A DNA stretch of 43,388 nt from Paracoccus sp. UBA889 (GTDB lineage: Bacteria > Pseudomonadota > Alphaproteobacteria > Rhodobacterales > Rhodobacteraceae): the NCBI GenBank assembly GCA_002294185.1, contig DBFD01000022.1, positions 1 through 43,388 on the forward strand, in the 5' to 3' direction. Shown here piece by piece: positions 18,287 to 26,883 of the stretch (positions within the stretch are counted from its first letter, which is position 1; each line of letters opens with the position of its first letter). The notes beneath the pieces were generated by a model that saw nothing but the letters and a program-made list of their open reading frames with translations, was not told the origin of the DNA and did no database searches. The position numbers were made by a program, and so were the translations under genes.

Positions 18287-18874
18287 ATGGCGTTCATCAT
18301 TGCGATCGACGGGCCGGCGGCCTCGGGGAAGGGGACGATCGGGCGGGCGCTGGCCGCCGATCTGGGCTTTCATCATCTTGATACCGGGCTGCTCTACCGG
18401 GCGACCGGGGTGAAGGGCGGCGATCCGGTCGCAGCGGCCCGCGGGCTGGTCGCAGCGGATCTGGCACGCGACGATCTGCGCAGCGCCGAGGCCGGTCAGG
18501 CCGCCAGCCGCGTCGCGGCGATCCCCGAGGTCCGCGCGGCCCTGATCGATTTCCAGCGCCGCTTCGCGATGCGCGAACCCGGCGCGGTGCTGGACGGGCG
18601 CGATATCGGCACGGTGATCTGCCCGCAGGCGGATCTGAAATTGTATGTCGTCGCCTCGGACCAGGTGCGGGCCATGCGCCGGGCGTCCGAACTGGGCGCC
18701 GACCCGGCCGAGATGCTGGCCCAGTTGCAGGAACGCGACCGCCGTGACAGCCAGCGCGCCAGCGCACCGCTGCGGCCGGCCGATGACGCGGTAGTGCTGG
18801 ACACGACCGATCTGACCATCGAACAGGCGGTCGCCGCGGCTCTGTCAGCCGTCGGCCGGCGTCGCGCCACCTAG
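18287..18874 (+). CDS. cmk: (d)CMP kinase
   Basis: Cmk phosphorylates CMP and dCMP using ATP. The 195-residue protein has the P-loop [10 protein letters not shown] (residues 8-17) and the substrate segment [34 protein letters not shown] and the lid [25 protein letters not shown] region follow, seen as RRDSQR and APLRPADDA. It is slightly shorter than many Cmk proteins, with a compact central region. In many proteobacteria it sits between aroA and rpsA; neither is here. The flanking genes are the divergent luxR-type gene and a downstream aldehyde dehydrogenase 60 bases away. Confidence 0.95.
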   Translation: MAFIIAIDGPAASGKGTIGRALAADLGFHHLDTGLLYRATGVKGGDPVAAARGLVAADLARDDLRSAEAGQAASRVAAIPEVRAALIDFQRRFAMREPGAVLDGRDIGTVICPQADLKLYVVASDQVRAMRRASELGADPAEMLAQLQERDRRDSQRASAPLRPADDAVVLDTTDLTIEQAVAAALSAVGRRRAT

Positions 18875-18934
18875 CCCCGCTTGCGCGCCGCGCCGCGATG
18901 CGCAAGGATCCCCGGGCATCACGAGGAGGGTCCG

Positions 18935-20401
18935 ATGAACATCGCCGCGCGCAATCCCGATTCCGTCATCGACGGTGTGTTCATAGACAACGAATGGCGC
19001 CCCTCGGCCAGCGGCGAGACGCTGCCGGTGATCGACCCCGCCACCGGCGAGGCATTCAGCCGCATCGCCTCGGGCAATGCGGCCGATATCGACACCGCCG
19101 TCGCCGCCGCGCGACGTGCGCGCAATGGCGCATGGGGCGCGTTGAGCGCGACCGAGCGCGGCCGCATCCTGTCGCGCGCCGCCGCCCTGGTTGCCGGGGC
19201 GGCCGGGGATCTGGCGGCGCTGGAGGCGCGCGATACCGGCAAACCCATCTCGCAGGCGCGCGCCGATATCGCGGCGACGGCACGTTATCTGGAATTTTAC
19301 GGCGGCGCGGCGGACAAGTTGCATGGCGACACGATTCCCTTCCTGCCCGGCCATTTCGTGACCACCGAATACGTGCCCTTCGGCGTGACCGGACATATCA
19401 TCCCATGGAATTATCCGGCGCAGATGTTCGGCCGCACCATCGCCGCTGCGCTGGCGATGGGCAATGCCTGCGTGCTGAAACCGGCCGAGGATGCCTGCCT
19501 GACGCCGCTGCGCCTGGCCCAGATCCTGTGCGATGCGGGGCTGCCCGCCGGGGCGCTGAACTGCGTGCCGGGACGCGGTGATCGGGCCGGGGCGGCGCTG
19601 GCCGCGCACCGCGGCATCGACTTCATCAGCTTCACCGGCAGCCCCGAGGTGGGCGCGGCGGTCCAGCAGGCGGCGGCCGGCCACCATATCGGCTGCACGC
19701 TGGAACTGGGCGGCAAATCGCCTCAGATCCTGTTCGACGATGCCGATCTGGACCATGCCATGCCGGTGGTCCTGAAGGCGATCACCCAGAATGCGGGACA
19801 GACCTGTTCGGCCGGGGCGCGGCTTCTGGTTCAGGACGGCATCGCCGAGGCGGTGACGGAACGCCTGCGTCGCGATTTTCCCGCCCTGACCGCAGCCCCG
19901 CAGGATGCGGATCGCGATCTCGGGCCGCTGATCTCGCCGAAACAGATGCAGCGGGTCCGCCGCTTTTGCGATCGCGCCGATGCCGATGGCATCCCGCTGA
20001 TCGCCGAGGGCCGGATCGATCCGCAGGCCGCGCGGGACGGCAATTTCGTCGCCCCCCGCGCCTACGGCCCGGTTCCGCGCGATCACCCGCTGGCGCAGCA
20101 GGAGGTGTTTGGCCCGATCCTGTCGTTGATGACCTTTTCCGACGAAGCCGATGCAATCGCCCTTGCCAACGATACCGATTACGGCCTTGTCGCCGGGGTG
20201 TGGTCGCGCGATGGCAGCCGCGCCATCCGAGTCGCCCGGCAGATCATGGTCGGGCAGGTCTTCGTGAACGCCTATGGCGCGGGCGGCGGGATCGAGTTGC
20301 CGTTCGGCGGCATGAAGAAATCAGGCCATGGCCGCGAAAAGGGGTTCGATGCGCTCTACGAATTTGCCGCGACCCGGACCATGGTGATCCGCCACGACTA
20401 G
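18935..20401 (+). CDS. NAD(P)-dependent aldehyde dehydrogenase, betaine-aldehyde-like
   Basis: A 488-residue ALDH-superfamily enzyme oxidising an aldehyde to an acid. The catalytic pair is Glu257 in LELGGKSP and Cys291 in GQTCSAG. Cofactor-binding IIPWNYP, KPAEDACLTPL and FTGSPEVGAAV are present, as are EVFGPILS and the C-terminal GGGIELPFGGMKKSGHGREKG. The ELPFGGMKKSG ending and general form resemble betaine-aldehyde, aminobutyraldehyde and similar omega-amino-aldehyde dehydrogenases, but the true substrate is unknown. The ATG at 18935 follows GAGGAGGG, which decides the start over a longer open frame. It may be co-transcribed with cmk; an mttB homologue for quaternary amines lies 3.8 kb upstream, but a link is speculative. 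Confidence 0.88.
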   Translation: MNIAARNPDSVIDGVFIDNEWRPSASGETLPVIDPATGEAFSRIASGNAADIDTAVAAARRARNGAWGALSATERGRILSRAAALVAGAAGDLAALEARDTGKPISQARADIAATARYLEFYGGAADKLHGDTIPFLPGHFVTTEYVPFGVTGHIIPWNYPAQMFGRTIAAALAMGNACVLKPAEDACLTPLRLAQILCDAGLPAGALNCVPGRGDRAGAALAAHRGIDFISFTGSPEVGAAVQQAAAGHHIGCTLELGGKSPQILFDDADLDHAMPVVLKAITQNAGQTCSAGARLLVQDGIAEAVTERLRRDFPALTAAPQDADRDLGPLISPKQMQRVRRFCDRADADGIPLIAEGRIDPQAARDGNFVAPRAYGPVPRDHPLAQQEVFGPILSLMTFSDEADAIALANDTDYGLVAGVWSRDGSRAIRVARQIMVGQVFVNAYGAGGGIELPFGGMKKSGHGREKGFDALYEFAATRTMVIRHD

Positions 20402-20468
20402 GGGTCGGCGTCGGCACCACCGCCGGGTGCGCGGCTTGGACGCCGAATCCCGGCGCCCGCAGCGACAA

Positions 20469-20492
20469 CCCGGCGCGCGCTGGCGCGCCGGG
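20469..20492. terminator. Hairpin between convergent genes
   Basis: Perfect 10-bp GC arms (CCCGGCGCGC / GCGCGCCGGG) around GCTG lie between the stop of the aldehyde dehydrogenase and the stop of the opposite-strand monooxygenase. No T-run is present. It could end transcription from both sides, possibly with Rho. Confidence 0.6.
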
Positions 20493-20499
20493 CACGTGA

Positions 20500-21519
20500 T
20501 CACCGCCAGCCGAGGGCAGGGGCCACGTGTTTCAGAATCGCGTCGAGGACATGGACGTTGTATTCGACGCCCAGCATGTTCGGCACCGTCAGCAACAGCG
20601 TATCGGCCTCGGCGATGGCTTCGTCCTGGCGCAGCGCCTCGACCAGCCGATCCGGTTCATCCGCATAGGAGCGGCCGAAGACCGCGCGGAAATTGTCGAT
20701 ATTGCCGATCTGGTCGCTGTCCTTGCCGCCGCGTCCGAAATAGCGCCGGTCCATGTCGCTGACCAAGGCAAAGATCGAGCGGCTGACCGAAACGCGCGGG
20801 TCGCGCGCGTGTCCGGCCTCGATCCATGCCGCGCGATAGGCGCGGATCTGGCGGGCCTGCTGGACGTGGAACGGCTCGCCCCCTTCATCGACCTTCAGGG
20901 TCGAGCTTTGCAGGTTCATTCCCATCCGCGCGGCCCAGACCGCCGTCGCATCCGAGGCCGATCCCCACCAGATCCTGTCCCGCAACCCCTCGGAATGGGG
21001 TTCCAGGCGCAGCAGCCCGGGTGGATTGGGAAACATCGGGCGCGGATTGGGGCGCGCAAAGCCCTTGCCTTCCAGCTGTTGCAGGAAGACCTCGGTATGG
21101 CGGCGGGCCATGTCCTGGTCGGTTTCCCCCTCGGCGGGCTGATAGCCGAAATGCCGCCAGCCCTCGATCACCTGTTCGGGCGAGCCGCGGCTGATCCCCA
21201 GTTGCAGCCGCCCGCCCGCGATCAGATCCGCCGAGCCGGCATCCTCGACCATATAAAGCGGGTTTTCATAGCGCATGTCGATCACGCCGGTGCCGATCTC
21301 GATCGTCGATGTCCGCGCACCGATCGCAGCCAGCAGCGGAAAGGGCGAGGCCAGTTGCCGCGCATAATGGTGGACGCGAAAATAGGCCCCGTCGAGGCCC
21401 AGTTTTTCCGCCTCGACGGCCAGATCGATGGATTGCAGCAGGACATCGCTGGCCGAACGCACCTGCGAGCCGGGCTCGGGCGCCCAATGCCCGAAGGACA
21501 GGAAACCGATCTTTTTCAT
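20500..21519 (-). CDS. LLM-class flavin-dependent oxidoreductase
   Basis: A 339-residue bacterial-luciferase-like monooxygenase, expected to use FMNH2 from a separate reductase. Family features are the N-terminal KKIGFLSFGHWAP, SIDLAVEAEKLGLDGAYFRVHHYARQ (seen as LAVEAEKLGLDGAYFRVHH), ASPFPLLAAIGARTSTIEIGTGV, YENPLYMVEDAGSADLI and GRLQLGISRGSPEQ. The substrate is unknown. I chose the ATG at 21519 because AAAGGA precedes it; an upstream in-frame extension lacks family similarity. It is downstream of the LpxL-like gene on the same strand but separated by 114 bases with two small hairpins, so it may have its own promoter. Confidence 0.9.
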   Translation of the reverse strand: MKKIGFLSFGHWAPEPGSQVRSASDVLLQSIDLAVEAEKLGLDGAYFRVHHYARQLASPFPLLAAIGARTSTIEIGTGVIDMRYENPLYMVEDAGSADLIAGGRLQLGISRGSPEQVIEGWRHFGYQPAEGETDQDMARRHTEVFLQQLEGKGFARPNPRPMFPNPPGLLRLEPHSEGLRDRIWWGSASDATAVWAARMGMNLQSSTLKVDEGGEPFHVQQARQIRAYRAAWIEAGHARDPRVSVSRSIFALVSDMDRRYFGRGGKDSDQIGNIDNFRAVFGRSYADEPDRLVEALRQDEAIAEADTLLLTVPNMLGVEYNVHVLDAILKHVAPALGWR

Positions 21520-21575
21520 GGATAATCCTTTCTCGCGACCGTCATGCCGCGCGCTTCTGCCGGCAGATATGGTCG

Positions 21576-21617
21576 GCCTGCGCGGCAGGCAATGCCGGTT
21601 CGCGCACATCGGCTGTG
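21576..21617 (-). terminator. Two small hairpins after the LpxL-like gene
   Basis: CGCACA-TCGGC-TGTGCG (21601-21617) and GCCTGC-GCG-GCAGGC (21576-21590) lie in the 114-base gap after the minus-strand acyltransferase stop. No T-run follows either. They may slow or partly terminate transcription before the LLM gene. Confidence 0.35.
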
Positions 21618-21633
21618 CGCTGTCGCAGGGGCT

Positions 21634-22506
21634 TCATTTCCAGCGCCGGTGCACCCAGAACCATTGATCCATATGCCGGCGGACCAGCATTTCCAGATCG
21701 TCATTCAGGGCCTGCATCATCCGGTCCGGAGCGGCCTTTTCCAGCGGTTCGCCAACATGGACACGGAAGGACAGACCATCGGGCTGCCGGATACCGTGGA
21801 CCGGCAGGATCAGCGCGTCATAGCGGATCGCCAACTCGGCCGGGGTCAGCACGGTCCTGGCCGGCAGGTCGAAGAAGCGCAGTTCCGGCGCGTGCCGGTC
21901 ATGTTGGTCAAAGCCCAGGGCCAGCCAGCCGCCGCCCTTGAGAAAGCGCAGCATCGCGGCCAGCCCGCCACGCCCGCGCGGAAACAGCGGTTCGGCGATG
22001 GCGCTGATGGTGGGCACATAGTGACGGTTGAACGCATCGTTGTTCATCGGGCGATAAAGCGCGCCGACCGGCCAGCCGCGACCGGCGAGGGCGGCGCGCA
22101 TGGCGTCGTAATTGCCGAAATGCGCGCAGGCGATGATGACCGGTCGCCCGGTCTCGAACGCCGTCTCCAGCGCCGGCAGGCCCGGACCCTCCAGCGGATC
22201 CGAGGCGCGTATCCGGGCAGTGAAGGCGTCGCCGGAATAGATCTCGGCCAGCGACCGGCCGGTGTTCTCCGGCACGGCCCGGACCAGGATTTCGACCGCC
22301 TCGTGATCCAGATCGGGCCTGGCCAGCGCCAGATTGTCGCGAATCCGCCGCCGCCAGCCCGCGACCGGGGCCAGAAGATGGGCGAACACCCAGCCCATCA
22401 CCGGTATCCTGCGATCATAGGGCAGCAGCCGCGCCGCCGCCATCACCGCCAGAAAGGCGGCGTTCGCCAGGCGGTCGGTGAAGGATGTCCTGTCGTCGTC
22501 GCTCAT
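21634..22506 (-). CDS. LpxL/HtrB-like lysophospholipid or lipid A acyltransferase
   Basis: A 290-residue protein of the LpxL/LpxM/HtrB family, which acylates lipid A precursors or related lipids at the inner membrane. The catalytic HX4D motif is present as His-Phe-Gly-Asn-Tyr-Asp in ACAHFGNYDAM. A hydrophobic N-terminal segment (FLAVMAAARLL and MGWVFAHLLAP) and YRPMNNDAFNRHY, FDQHDRHAPELRFF and PAELAIRYDALILPVH follow the family pattern. The C-terminal HMDQWFWVHRRWK matches the usual P/WxWxHRRWK end. The start MSDDDRTSF overlaps the upstream DMT gene's stop by 4 bases. The exact acyl acceptor is not determinable here. Confidence 0.9.
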   Translation of the reverse strand: MSDDDRTSFTDRLANAAFLAVMAAARLLPYDRRIPVMGWVFAHLLAPVAGWRRRIRDNLALARPDLDHEAVEILVRAVPENTGRSLAEIYSGDAFTARIRASDPLEGPGLPALETAFETGRPVIIACAHFGNYDAMRAALAGRGWPVGALYRPMNNDAFNRHYVPTISAIAEPLFPRGRGGLAAMLRFLKGGGWLALGFDQHDRHAPELRFFDLPARTVLTPAELAIRYDALILPVHGIRQPDGLSFRVHVGEPLEKAAPDRMMQALNDDLEMLVRRHMDQWFWVHRRWK

Positions 22507-23426
22507 CGGTCCTTCCGGGCGGCACCGGCCTCGCGCGACCAGACGTAGAGGCCCGCGCCGACGATAAGCGCAGCGCCCGCGACGGTCCAGCGATCCGGCA
22601 ATTGTCCGAAGAACAGCCAGCCCCAGAATCCCGCCCAGACAAGACCGGTATAGCCGAACGGAGCCAGAACGCCGGCCTCGGCAACGGTGAAGGCACGCAC
22701 CAGGAAATACTGGCTGGCGGTGCCGAACAGCGCCAGCGCCGCGAAGGCCGACAGATCGCCCGCCGCGACCGGAAGCCAGAAGAACGGCACCAGCGCCGAG
22801 GTCGCCACCGTGCCCAGAACCGCCGACCACAGCACCGAGGTCGCCACCGAATCCGCCCGGACGATCCTTGTCAGCAGCGCCCCCGCCGCATAGGTGAAGG
22901 CACCGGCCAGCGGCAGCAGGGCCGCGGGCTGGAACACGCCAAGGCCCGGCCGGATGATGATCAGCGCCCCGATCAGCGCCGCAGCGATGCCGGCGATCCG
23001 GCGCGGCCCGATCGCCTCGCCCAGAAACAGCGCCGCACCCAGCGTGATCAGGACCGGGTTCAGATCCATGATCGCCGTCGCCTCGGCCAGCCCGATGAAT
23101 TGCAGCGCGGTGAAGAACAACCCGACCGAGGCAAGCTGCATCCCCGCGCGCGCCAGTTGCAGGCCCGGCTGGCGCGACCGCATCAAAACGAAGACCCGTC
23201 CGCGAAAGATCGCCAGAAAGATCAGAAGATTTCCCAGAAATCGTGCCCAGACGATCTGTGCCGGAGGATAGGTTCGGGTCAGATGCTTGGCGGTCGCGTC
23301 CATCAGCGTGAAACCGATGATCGCGGCCAGAAGAAAGACGATTCCCGCCGTCTGTGCGGGCCGCGGCTGGCGAGGGCCGTCACGTTCGCGCGCCATCAGC
23401 GCGAAGGCCCGCGCCAGGACTCGCAT
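22503..23426 (-). CDS. DMT (EamA) family transporter
   Basis: A 307-residue inner-membrane protein with ten hydrophobic segments forming two EamA repeats. The first has ATAKHLTRTYPPAQIVWARFL and the second includes PLAGAFTYAAGALLTRI, FGYTGLVWAGFWGWLFFGQLPD and VGAGLYVWSRE. Such proteins export metabolites, often amino acids or related compounds; the substrate is unknown. ATG at 23426 is used; an ATG ten codons later (23396) is possible and neither has a clear ribosome-binding site. The gene overlaps the acyltransferase by 4 bases. Transketolase lies upstream on the same strand across a large hairpin. Confidence 0.88.
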   Translation of the reverse strand: MRVLARAFALMARERDGPRQPRPAQTAGIVFLLAAIIGFTLMDATAKHLTRTYPPAQIVWARFLGNLLIFLAIFRGRVFVLMRSRQPGLQLARAGMQLASVGLFFTALQFIGLAEATAIMDLNPVLITLGAALFLGEAIGPRRIAGIAAALIGALIIIRPGLGVFQPAALLPLAGAFTYAAGALLTRIVRADSVATSVLWSAVLGTVATSALVPFFWLPVAAGDLSAFAALALFGTASQYFLVRAFTVAEAGVLAPFGYTGLVWAGFWGWLFFGQLPDRWTVAGAALIVGAGLYVWSREAGAARKDR

Positions 23427-23442
23427 CAGCTGTGGGCGTCAT

Positions 23443-23492
23443 GGGTATTTGAGCAACGAAGAAGCGGCGGCTTCTCTGTTGTCCAAATACCC
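23443..23492. repeat. Large imperfect hairpin after transketolase
   Basis: Two 23-base arms, 23443-23465 and 23470-23492, match at 19 positions around the loop GGCG. The ends are GGGTATTTG and CAAATACCC, and the inner closure is GAAGC/GCTTC. A second small hairpin, TCGCC-GAA-GGCGA, follows at 23493-23505. The element is AT-richer than its surroundings and sits 22 bases after the tkt stop. It can act as a terminator for tkt. Its form suggests an extragenic palindrome that may recur in the genome, but only one copy is in this window. Confidence 0.7.
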
Positions 23493-23514
23493 TCGCCGAA
23501 GGCGAAATGTCGCC

Positions 23515-25539
23515 TCACAGCATCGCCTTCACCCTGGCCACGACATTGTCGGCGGTGATCCCGAATTCCTTGTAGAGCGCGGGTGCGGGCCCCGAGGCGC
23601 CAAAGCCCGTCATGCCGACGAAATCTGATTTCTCCTCGCGGCCACGTTCGCCCAGCAGCAGCCAGTCCCAGGGCTGGCGCACCGCGGCCTCGATCGCGAC
23701 GCGCACGGTGCCGGCCGGCAGAACCTCTTCGCGATAGGCGGAGGGTTGATCGCGGAACAATTCCATCGAGGGAACCGAGACGACGCGGGCGGGTGTGCCC
23801 TCGGCCTCCAGCGTGTCGCGGGCGGTCGCCGCGATCTCGACCTCGGAGCCCGATGCCATCAGCACCACCGCGGGTTTCCCGCCCGAGGCCTCGCGCAGCA
23901 CATAGGCCCCCCTGGCCGACAGGTTCTCGTCCTGATGGCTGGTGCGCAGGGCCTGAAGTCCCTGCCGCGACAGCGCCATGATCGTGGGGCGGGCGGTCTG
24001 CGTCAGGGCCAGTTCCCAGGCCTCCGCGGTCTCGACCTGATCGCAGGGTCGCAGGGTCAGGATGTTCGGCGTCGCGCGCGCGATGGCCAGATGTTCGACC
24101 GGCTGGTGGGTCGGCCCGTCCTCGCCCAGGCCGATGCTGTCATGGGTCATGACATAGATGACGGGCAGGCCCATCAGCGCCGACAGGCGGATCGCGCCGC
24201 GGGCGTAATCGGTGAAGGTCAGGAAGGTGCCGCCATAGGGGCGAAAGCCACCATGCAGCCAGATCCCGTTCATCGCCGCCGCCATGCCGTGCTCGCGGAT
24301 GCCGTAGTGGATATAGCGGCCCATCCGGTCTTCGGGTCCGAAGATGCCCAGATCGGGGGTGCGGGTGTTGTTCGAGCCGGTCAGGTCGGCCGAGCCGCCG
24401 AAATTCTCGGGCATGTGCGGGTTCAGCACCTCGAGCACGTTCTCGCTGGCCTTGCGGGTGGCAATCTTGGGCTTGCTTTCGGCCGCCTGCGTCTTCAGCG
24501 CCACGATGGTCGGCACCAGGTGCGGATTGGCGCCGTTCCCGGTCCGGCGGCGGAATTCCTCGCGGTTGTCGGATGCGAGGGCTTCGACGCGGTCTTCCCA
24601 GGCCTTGCGCGCCTTGCCGCCCCGCGCGCCGATCTCGCGCCAGTCGGACAGGATGTCGTCGGGGATCTCGAAGGCCGGCGCGGTCCAGCCAAGGGCGCGG
24701 CGGACGGCCTCGATTTCCTCGGCGCCGAGGGGCGAGCCATGGGCCTTGGCGCTGTCGGACTTGTTGGGCGCGCCAAAGCCGATGATGGTCTTGCAATCGA
24801 CCAGGACCGGTCGGCCGTCATCCGTGGCGGCCTTGGACAGGGCGCGTTCGATATCGGCGACATCGTGTCCATCGCAGGACAGCACGCGCCAGCCCGAAGC
24901 CTCGAACCGGGCACGTTGATCGGTTCTGTCGGACAGGCTGACCCGGCCGTCGATGGTGATGTCGTTGTTGTCCCACAGCACGATCAGCCGACCCAGCCTC
25001 TGCGCGCCGGCAAGCGCCACCGCCTCCTGGCTGATCCCTTCCATCAGGCAGCCGTCGCCGGCGATGACCCAGGTGCGGTGATCGCATAATTCGGCGCCGA
25101 ATTCCGCGCGCATCGCCTCTTCGGCCATGGCCATGCCGACGGCGGTGGCCAGGCCCTGGCCCAGCGGGCCGGTCGTCGTCTCGATCCCGGTTGCGTGGCC
25201 GTATTCGGGATGACCCGCGGTGATCGAGCCCAGCTGGCGGAAATTGCGGATCTGATCCATCGTCATGTCGGCATAGCCGGTCAGGTGCAGCAGCGCGTAG
25301 AGCAGCATCGAACCATGGCCGGCCGACAGCACGAAACGATCGCGGTCGAACCAGTGCGGATCCGAGGCGTCGAATGTCAGGTGCTTGCGAAACAGCACTG
25401 TCGCGACATCCGCCATGCCCATCGGCATTCCGGGGTGGCCGGAACTGGCGGCCTCGACCGCGTCCATCGCCAGGACGCGGATCGCGCTGGCCAGTTTCCA
25501 GTGCTGCGGGTCGGCTTCGCGGCGGGCTTCGATATCCAT
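23515..25539 (-). CDS. tkt: Transketolase
   Basis: Transketolase moves two-carbon units with thiamine diphosphate in the pentose phosphate pathway, and in the Calvin cycle if present. The 674-residue protein has [30 protein letters not shown] and ITAGHPEYG. It also has the ThDP motif beginning GDGCLMEG and ending in NN ([24 protein letters not shown]). The pyrimidine domain carries [13 protein letters not shown] and YGIREHGM, followed by [20 protein letters not shown]. The C-terminal domain is complete. GGAGGGAAAGCC precedes the ATG. There is no adjacent cbb gene to point to an autotrophic role. The PAS and IS remnant region lies upstream. Confidence 0.98.
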   Translation of the reverse strand: MDIEARREADPQHWKLASAIRVLAMDAVEAASSGHPGMPMGMADVATVLFRKHLTFDASDPHWFDRDRFVLSAGHGSMLLYALLHLTGYADMTMDQIRNFRQLGSITAGHPEYGHATGIETTTGPLGQGLATAVGMAMAEEAMRAEFGAELCDHRTWVIAGDGCLMEGISQEAVALAGAQRLGRLIVLWDNNDITIDGRVSLSDRTDQRARFEASGWRVLSCDGHDVADIERALSKAATDDGRPVLVDCKTIIGFGAPNKSDSAKAHGSPLGAEEIEAVRRALGWTAPAFEIPDDILSDWREIGARGGKARKAWEDRVEALASDNREEFRRRTGNGANPHLVPTIVALKTQAAESKPKIATRKASENVLEVLNPHMPENFGGSADLTGSNNTRTPDLGIFGPEDRMGRYIHYGIREHGMAAAMNGIWLHGGFRPYGGTFLTFTDYARGAIRLSALMGLPVIYVMTHDSIGLGEDGPTHQPVEHLAIARATPNILTLRPCDQVETAEAWELALTQTARPTIMALSRQGLQALRTSHQDENLSARGAYVLREASGGKPAVVLMASGSEVEIAATARDTLEAEGTPARVVSVPSMELFRDQPSAYREEVLPAGTVRVAIEAAVRQPWDWLLLGERGREEKSDFVGMTGFGASGPAPALYKEFGITADNVVARVKAML

Positions 25540-25622
25540 GGCTTTCCCTCCGGGGGCAAATGACTGTTCCCGTTCTGTTAGGGGCGATGCGGTCCTGTTG
25601 CAAGCCGTGCGGCGCAGGCCCG

Positions 25623-25823
25623 GGTCACCGGCTCATGAACGCGAAACCAGATGCGTGTTGCGGTGCGTTTGACGAGGGCAAGGAAATTGTCATCGTGTTT
25701 CTCGAATCCGGTCGCGATGGCCCGGCAATGCTTGCGTTTCGACAAGAACCGTTCGATCCGGTCGCGTCCTCGGCGGGCGTCGCGGTCGAGGACGGCAAGA
25801 GCGGCCTGGTCGTCGACCTTTAG
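25623..25823 (-). pseudogene. C-terminal remnant of an IS5-family-type transposase
   Basis: About 67 codons read LKVDDQAALAVLDRDARRG, then RDRIERFLSKRKHCRAIAT, then GFEKHDDNFLALVKRTATR and [10 protein letters not shown]. This is the pattern of the C-terminal end of IS5-type DDE transposases, where the RxRIERFF segment carries the catalytic Glu. Everything upstream (the two catalytic Asp, N-terminal domain) is missing, and no terminal inverted repeat is recognisable. It lies in the 372-base gap between tkt and the PAS_5 gene, which otherwise holds only a small CTTTC-ACA-GAAAG hairpin (25867-25879). It is a decayed fragment and not expected to be functional. Confidence 0.75.
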
Positions 25824-25911
25824 AACTCTGTCAGTTCGTCGCAACGCTGGGACCGGCTGCTTTCCTCTTTCACAGAAAGAAAACCGCGTTCGTCATGGAT
25901 GGGTGCGTGCA

Positions 25912-26697
25912 CTAGTCGGTCACGACCCGAAAGCCGGCCCGCCGTTCCTCGGGTGTCGCTGTGCGGCCTGGATCGGGCAGGGGCGCGGCAGGGGCGCCCT
26001 TCGCATCGCCCCGCCGCCGTTTTGGCGTATCCATGCCATCAAAGCGCGATGGCGGCTCGGAAAAGCCCGAAGGCGATGGCGCGACGGTCGTGCCCCCCTC
26101 GATGATCGGCAGCACCCTGTCCGCGACCAGATCGAAACGGCGCGGCGCCACACCGGTCTCGCCATCCGAGATCAGGCACCCCAGGGCCCGGGTCACATCG
26201 CCGAGATCGGATCTCAGCGGCAGCAGCAGCATCCTCGCGTTCAGTTCGGGCCGGGCATATTCACCCCTGGAATGCAGCGTCAGTTCGGCGATCTGCGGCG
26301 CCTTGAAGACCGATTCCAGCACATCCGACAGGCGTCCCCGGGAACTGGATTGCAGGAAGGCGCAGATCGGCATCCCGCGCACCTCCATTCCCATCAGGTC
26401 GATCAGGTGGCGGCCGGCAAGGCGCATCCGCGCGGCCCCGGGCGCGATCCGTTCAAGAATGAAGGCGTAGTCCAGGGCGCGGCTGATCCCGCGCGGCTCG
26501 ACATCGCTGCGTGCGGGGATGGCGCGGCCGCGCCGCAGGCCGTGCCAGTAATCGCGCATCTCGGCGATGATGTGTCCGGGCTGCACCCGGTCGTAATCGG
26601 CCAGCCGCAGCAACTGGGCCGAACCGGATGCCGGATCGGGCCCGTCACGATCGCTGTTGCCCTTTTCGTCTGCCAACGGAAAACCCTCACATGTCAC
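25912..26697 (-). CDS. PAS_5-type PAS domain protein
   Basis: A protein of up to 261 residues with the alphaproteobacterial PAS_5 pattern. Recognisable segments are MRDYWHGLRRGRAIPARSDVEPRGI (as YWHGLRRGRAIPARSDVEPR), LDYAFILERIAPGAARMRLAG, HLIDLMGMEVRGMPICAFL and SSRGRLSDVLESVF. The PAS fold spans roughly residues 40-190; the C-terminal 75 residues are Pro, Arg and Gly-rich and disordered-looking. No output domain is seen, so it probably senses or scaffolds. The start is unsure: GTG at 26697 has its ribosome-binding region inside a hairpin, while TTG at 26676 has GAGGG 7 bases upstream. A CtrA-like box lies 76 bases before the GTG. Confidence 0.82.
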   Translation of the reverse strand: MTCEGFPLADEKGNSDRDGPDPASGSAQLLRLADYDRVQPGHIIAEMRDYWHGLRRGRAIPARSDVEPRGISRALDYAFILERIAPGAARMRLAGRHLIDLMGMEVRGMPICAFLQSSSRGRLSDVLESVFKAPQIAELTLHSRGEYARPELNARMLLLPLRSDLGDVTRALGCLISDGETGVAPRRFDLVADRVLPIIEGGTTVAPSPSGFSEPPSRFDGMDTPKRRRGDAKGAPAAPLPDPGRTATPEERRAGFRVVTD

Positions 26698-26701
26698 CTT
26701 G

Positions 26702-26734
26702 CACAGGGACCGGAAAACAATCGGTCCCGCTGTG
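26702..26734 (-). promoter_or_regulatory. Hairpin over the leader of the PAS_5 gene
   Basis: CACAGGGACCG (26702-26712) pairs with CGGTCC-CG-CTGTG (26722-26734) across a 9-base loop, with a two-base bulge. On the minus strand it ends 4 bases before the GTG at 26697, covering the usual ribosome-binding position. It may control translation, or show that the true start is further downstream. Confidence 0.5.
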
Positions 26735-26772
26735 ATCCTATGTCAATCGCAGCACGCTTGCCGAGTCGATTC

Positions 26773-26787
26773 CTAACGAATGGTTAA
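26773..26787 (-). promoter_or_regulatory. CtrA-like binding site
   Basis: On the minus strand the sequence is TTAACCATTCGTTAG. This fits TTAA-N7-TTAA with one mismatch and contains TTAACCAT, the extended CtrA half-site known from Caulobacter. It lies 76 bases before the PAS_5 GTG and 97 bases before divergent gmk. TTAA is very rare in this GC-rich window outside coding sequence. The remaining bases of 26735-26883 show no gene. Confidence 0.5.
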
Positions 26788-26883
26788 GACTTTCCGCGCC
26801 GCGACGGGGCCGGGACTTGACCACGAAGGCGGGCTGGTTCATCCCCGGCGGCGACACAGGGATGCCACCGGGAAAGGGTGCCG

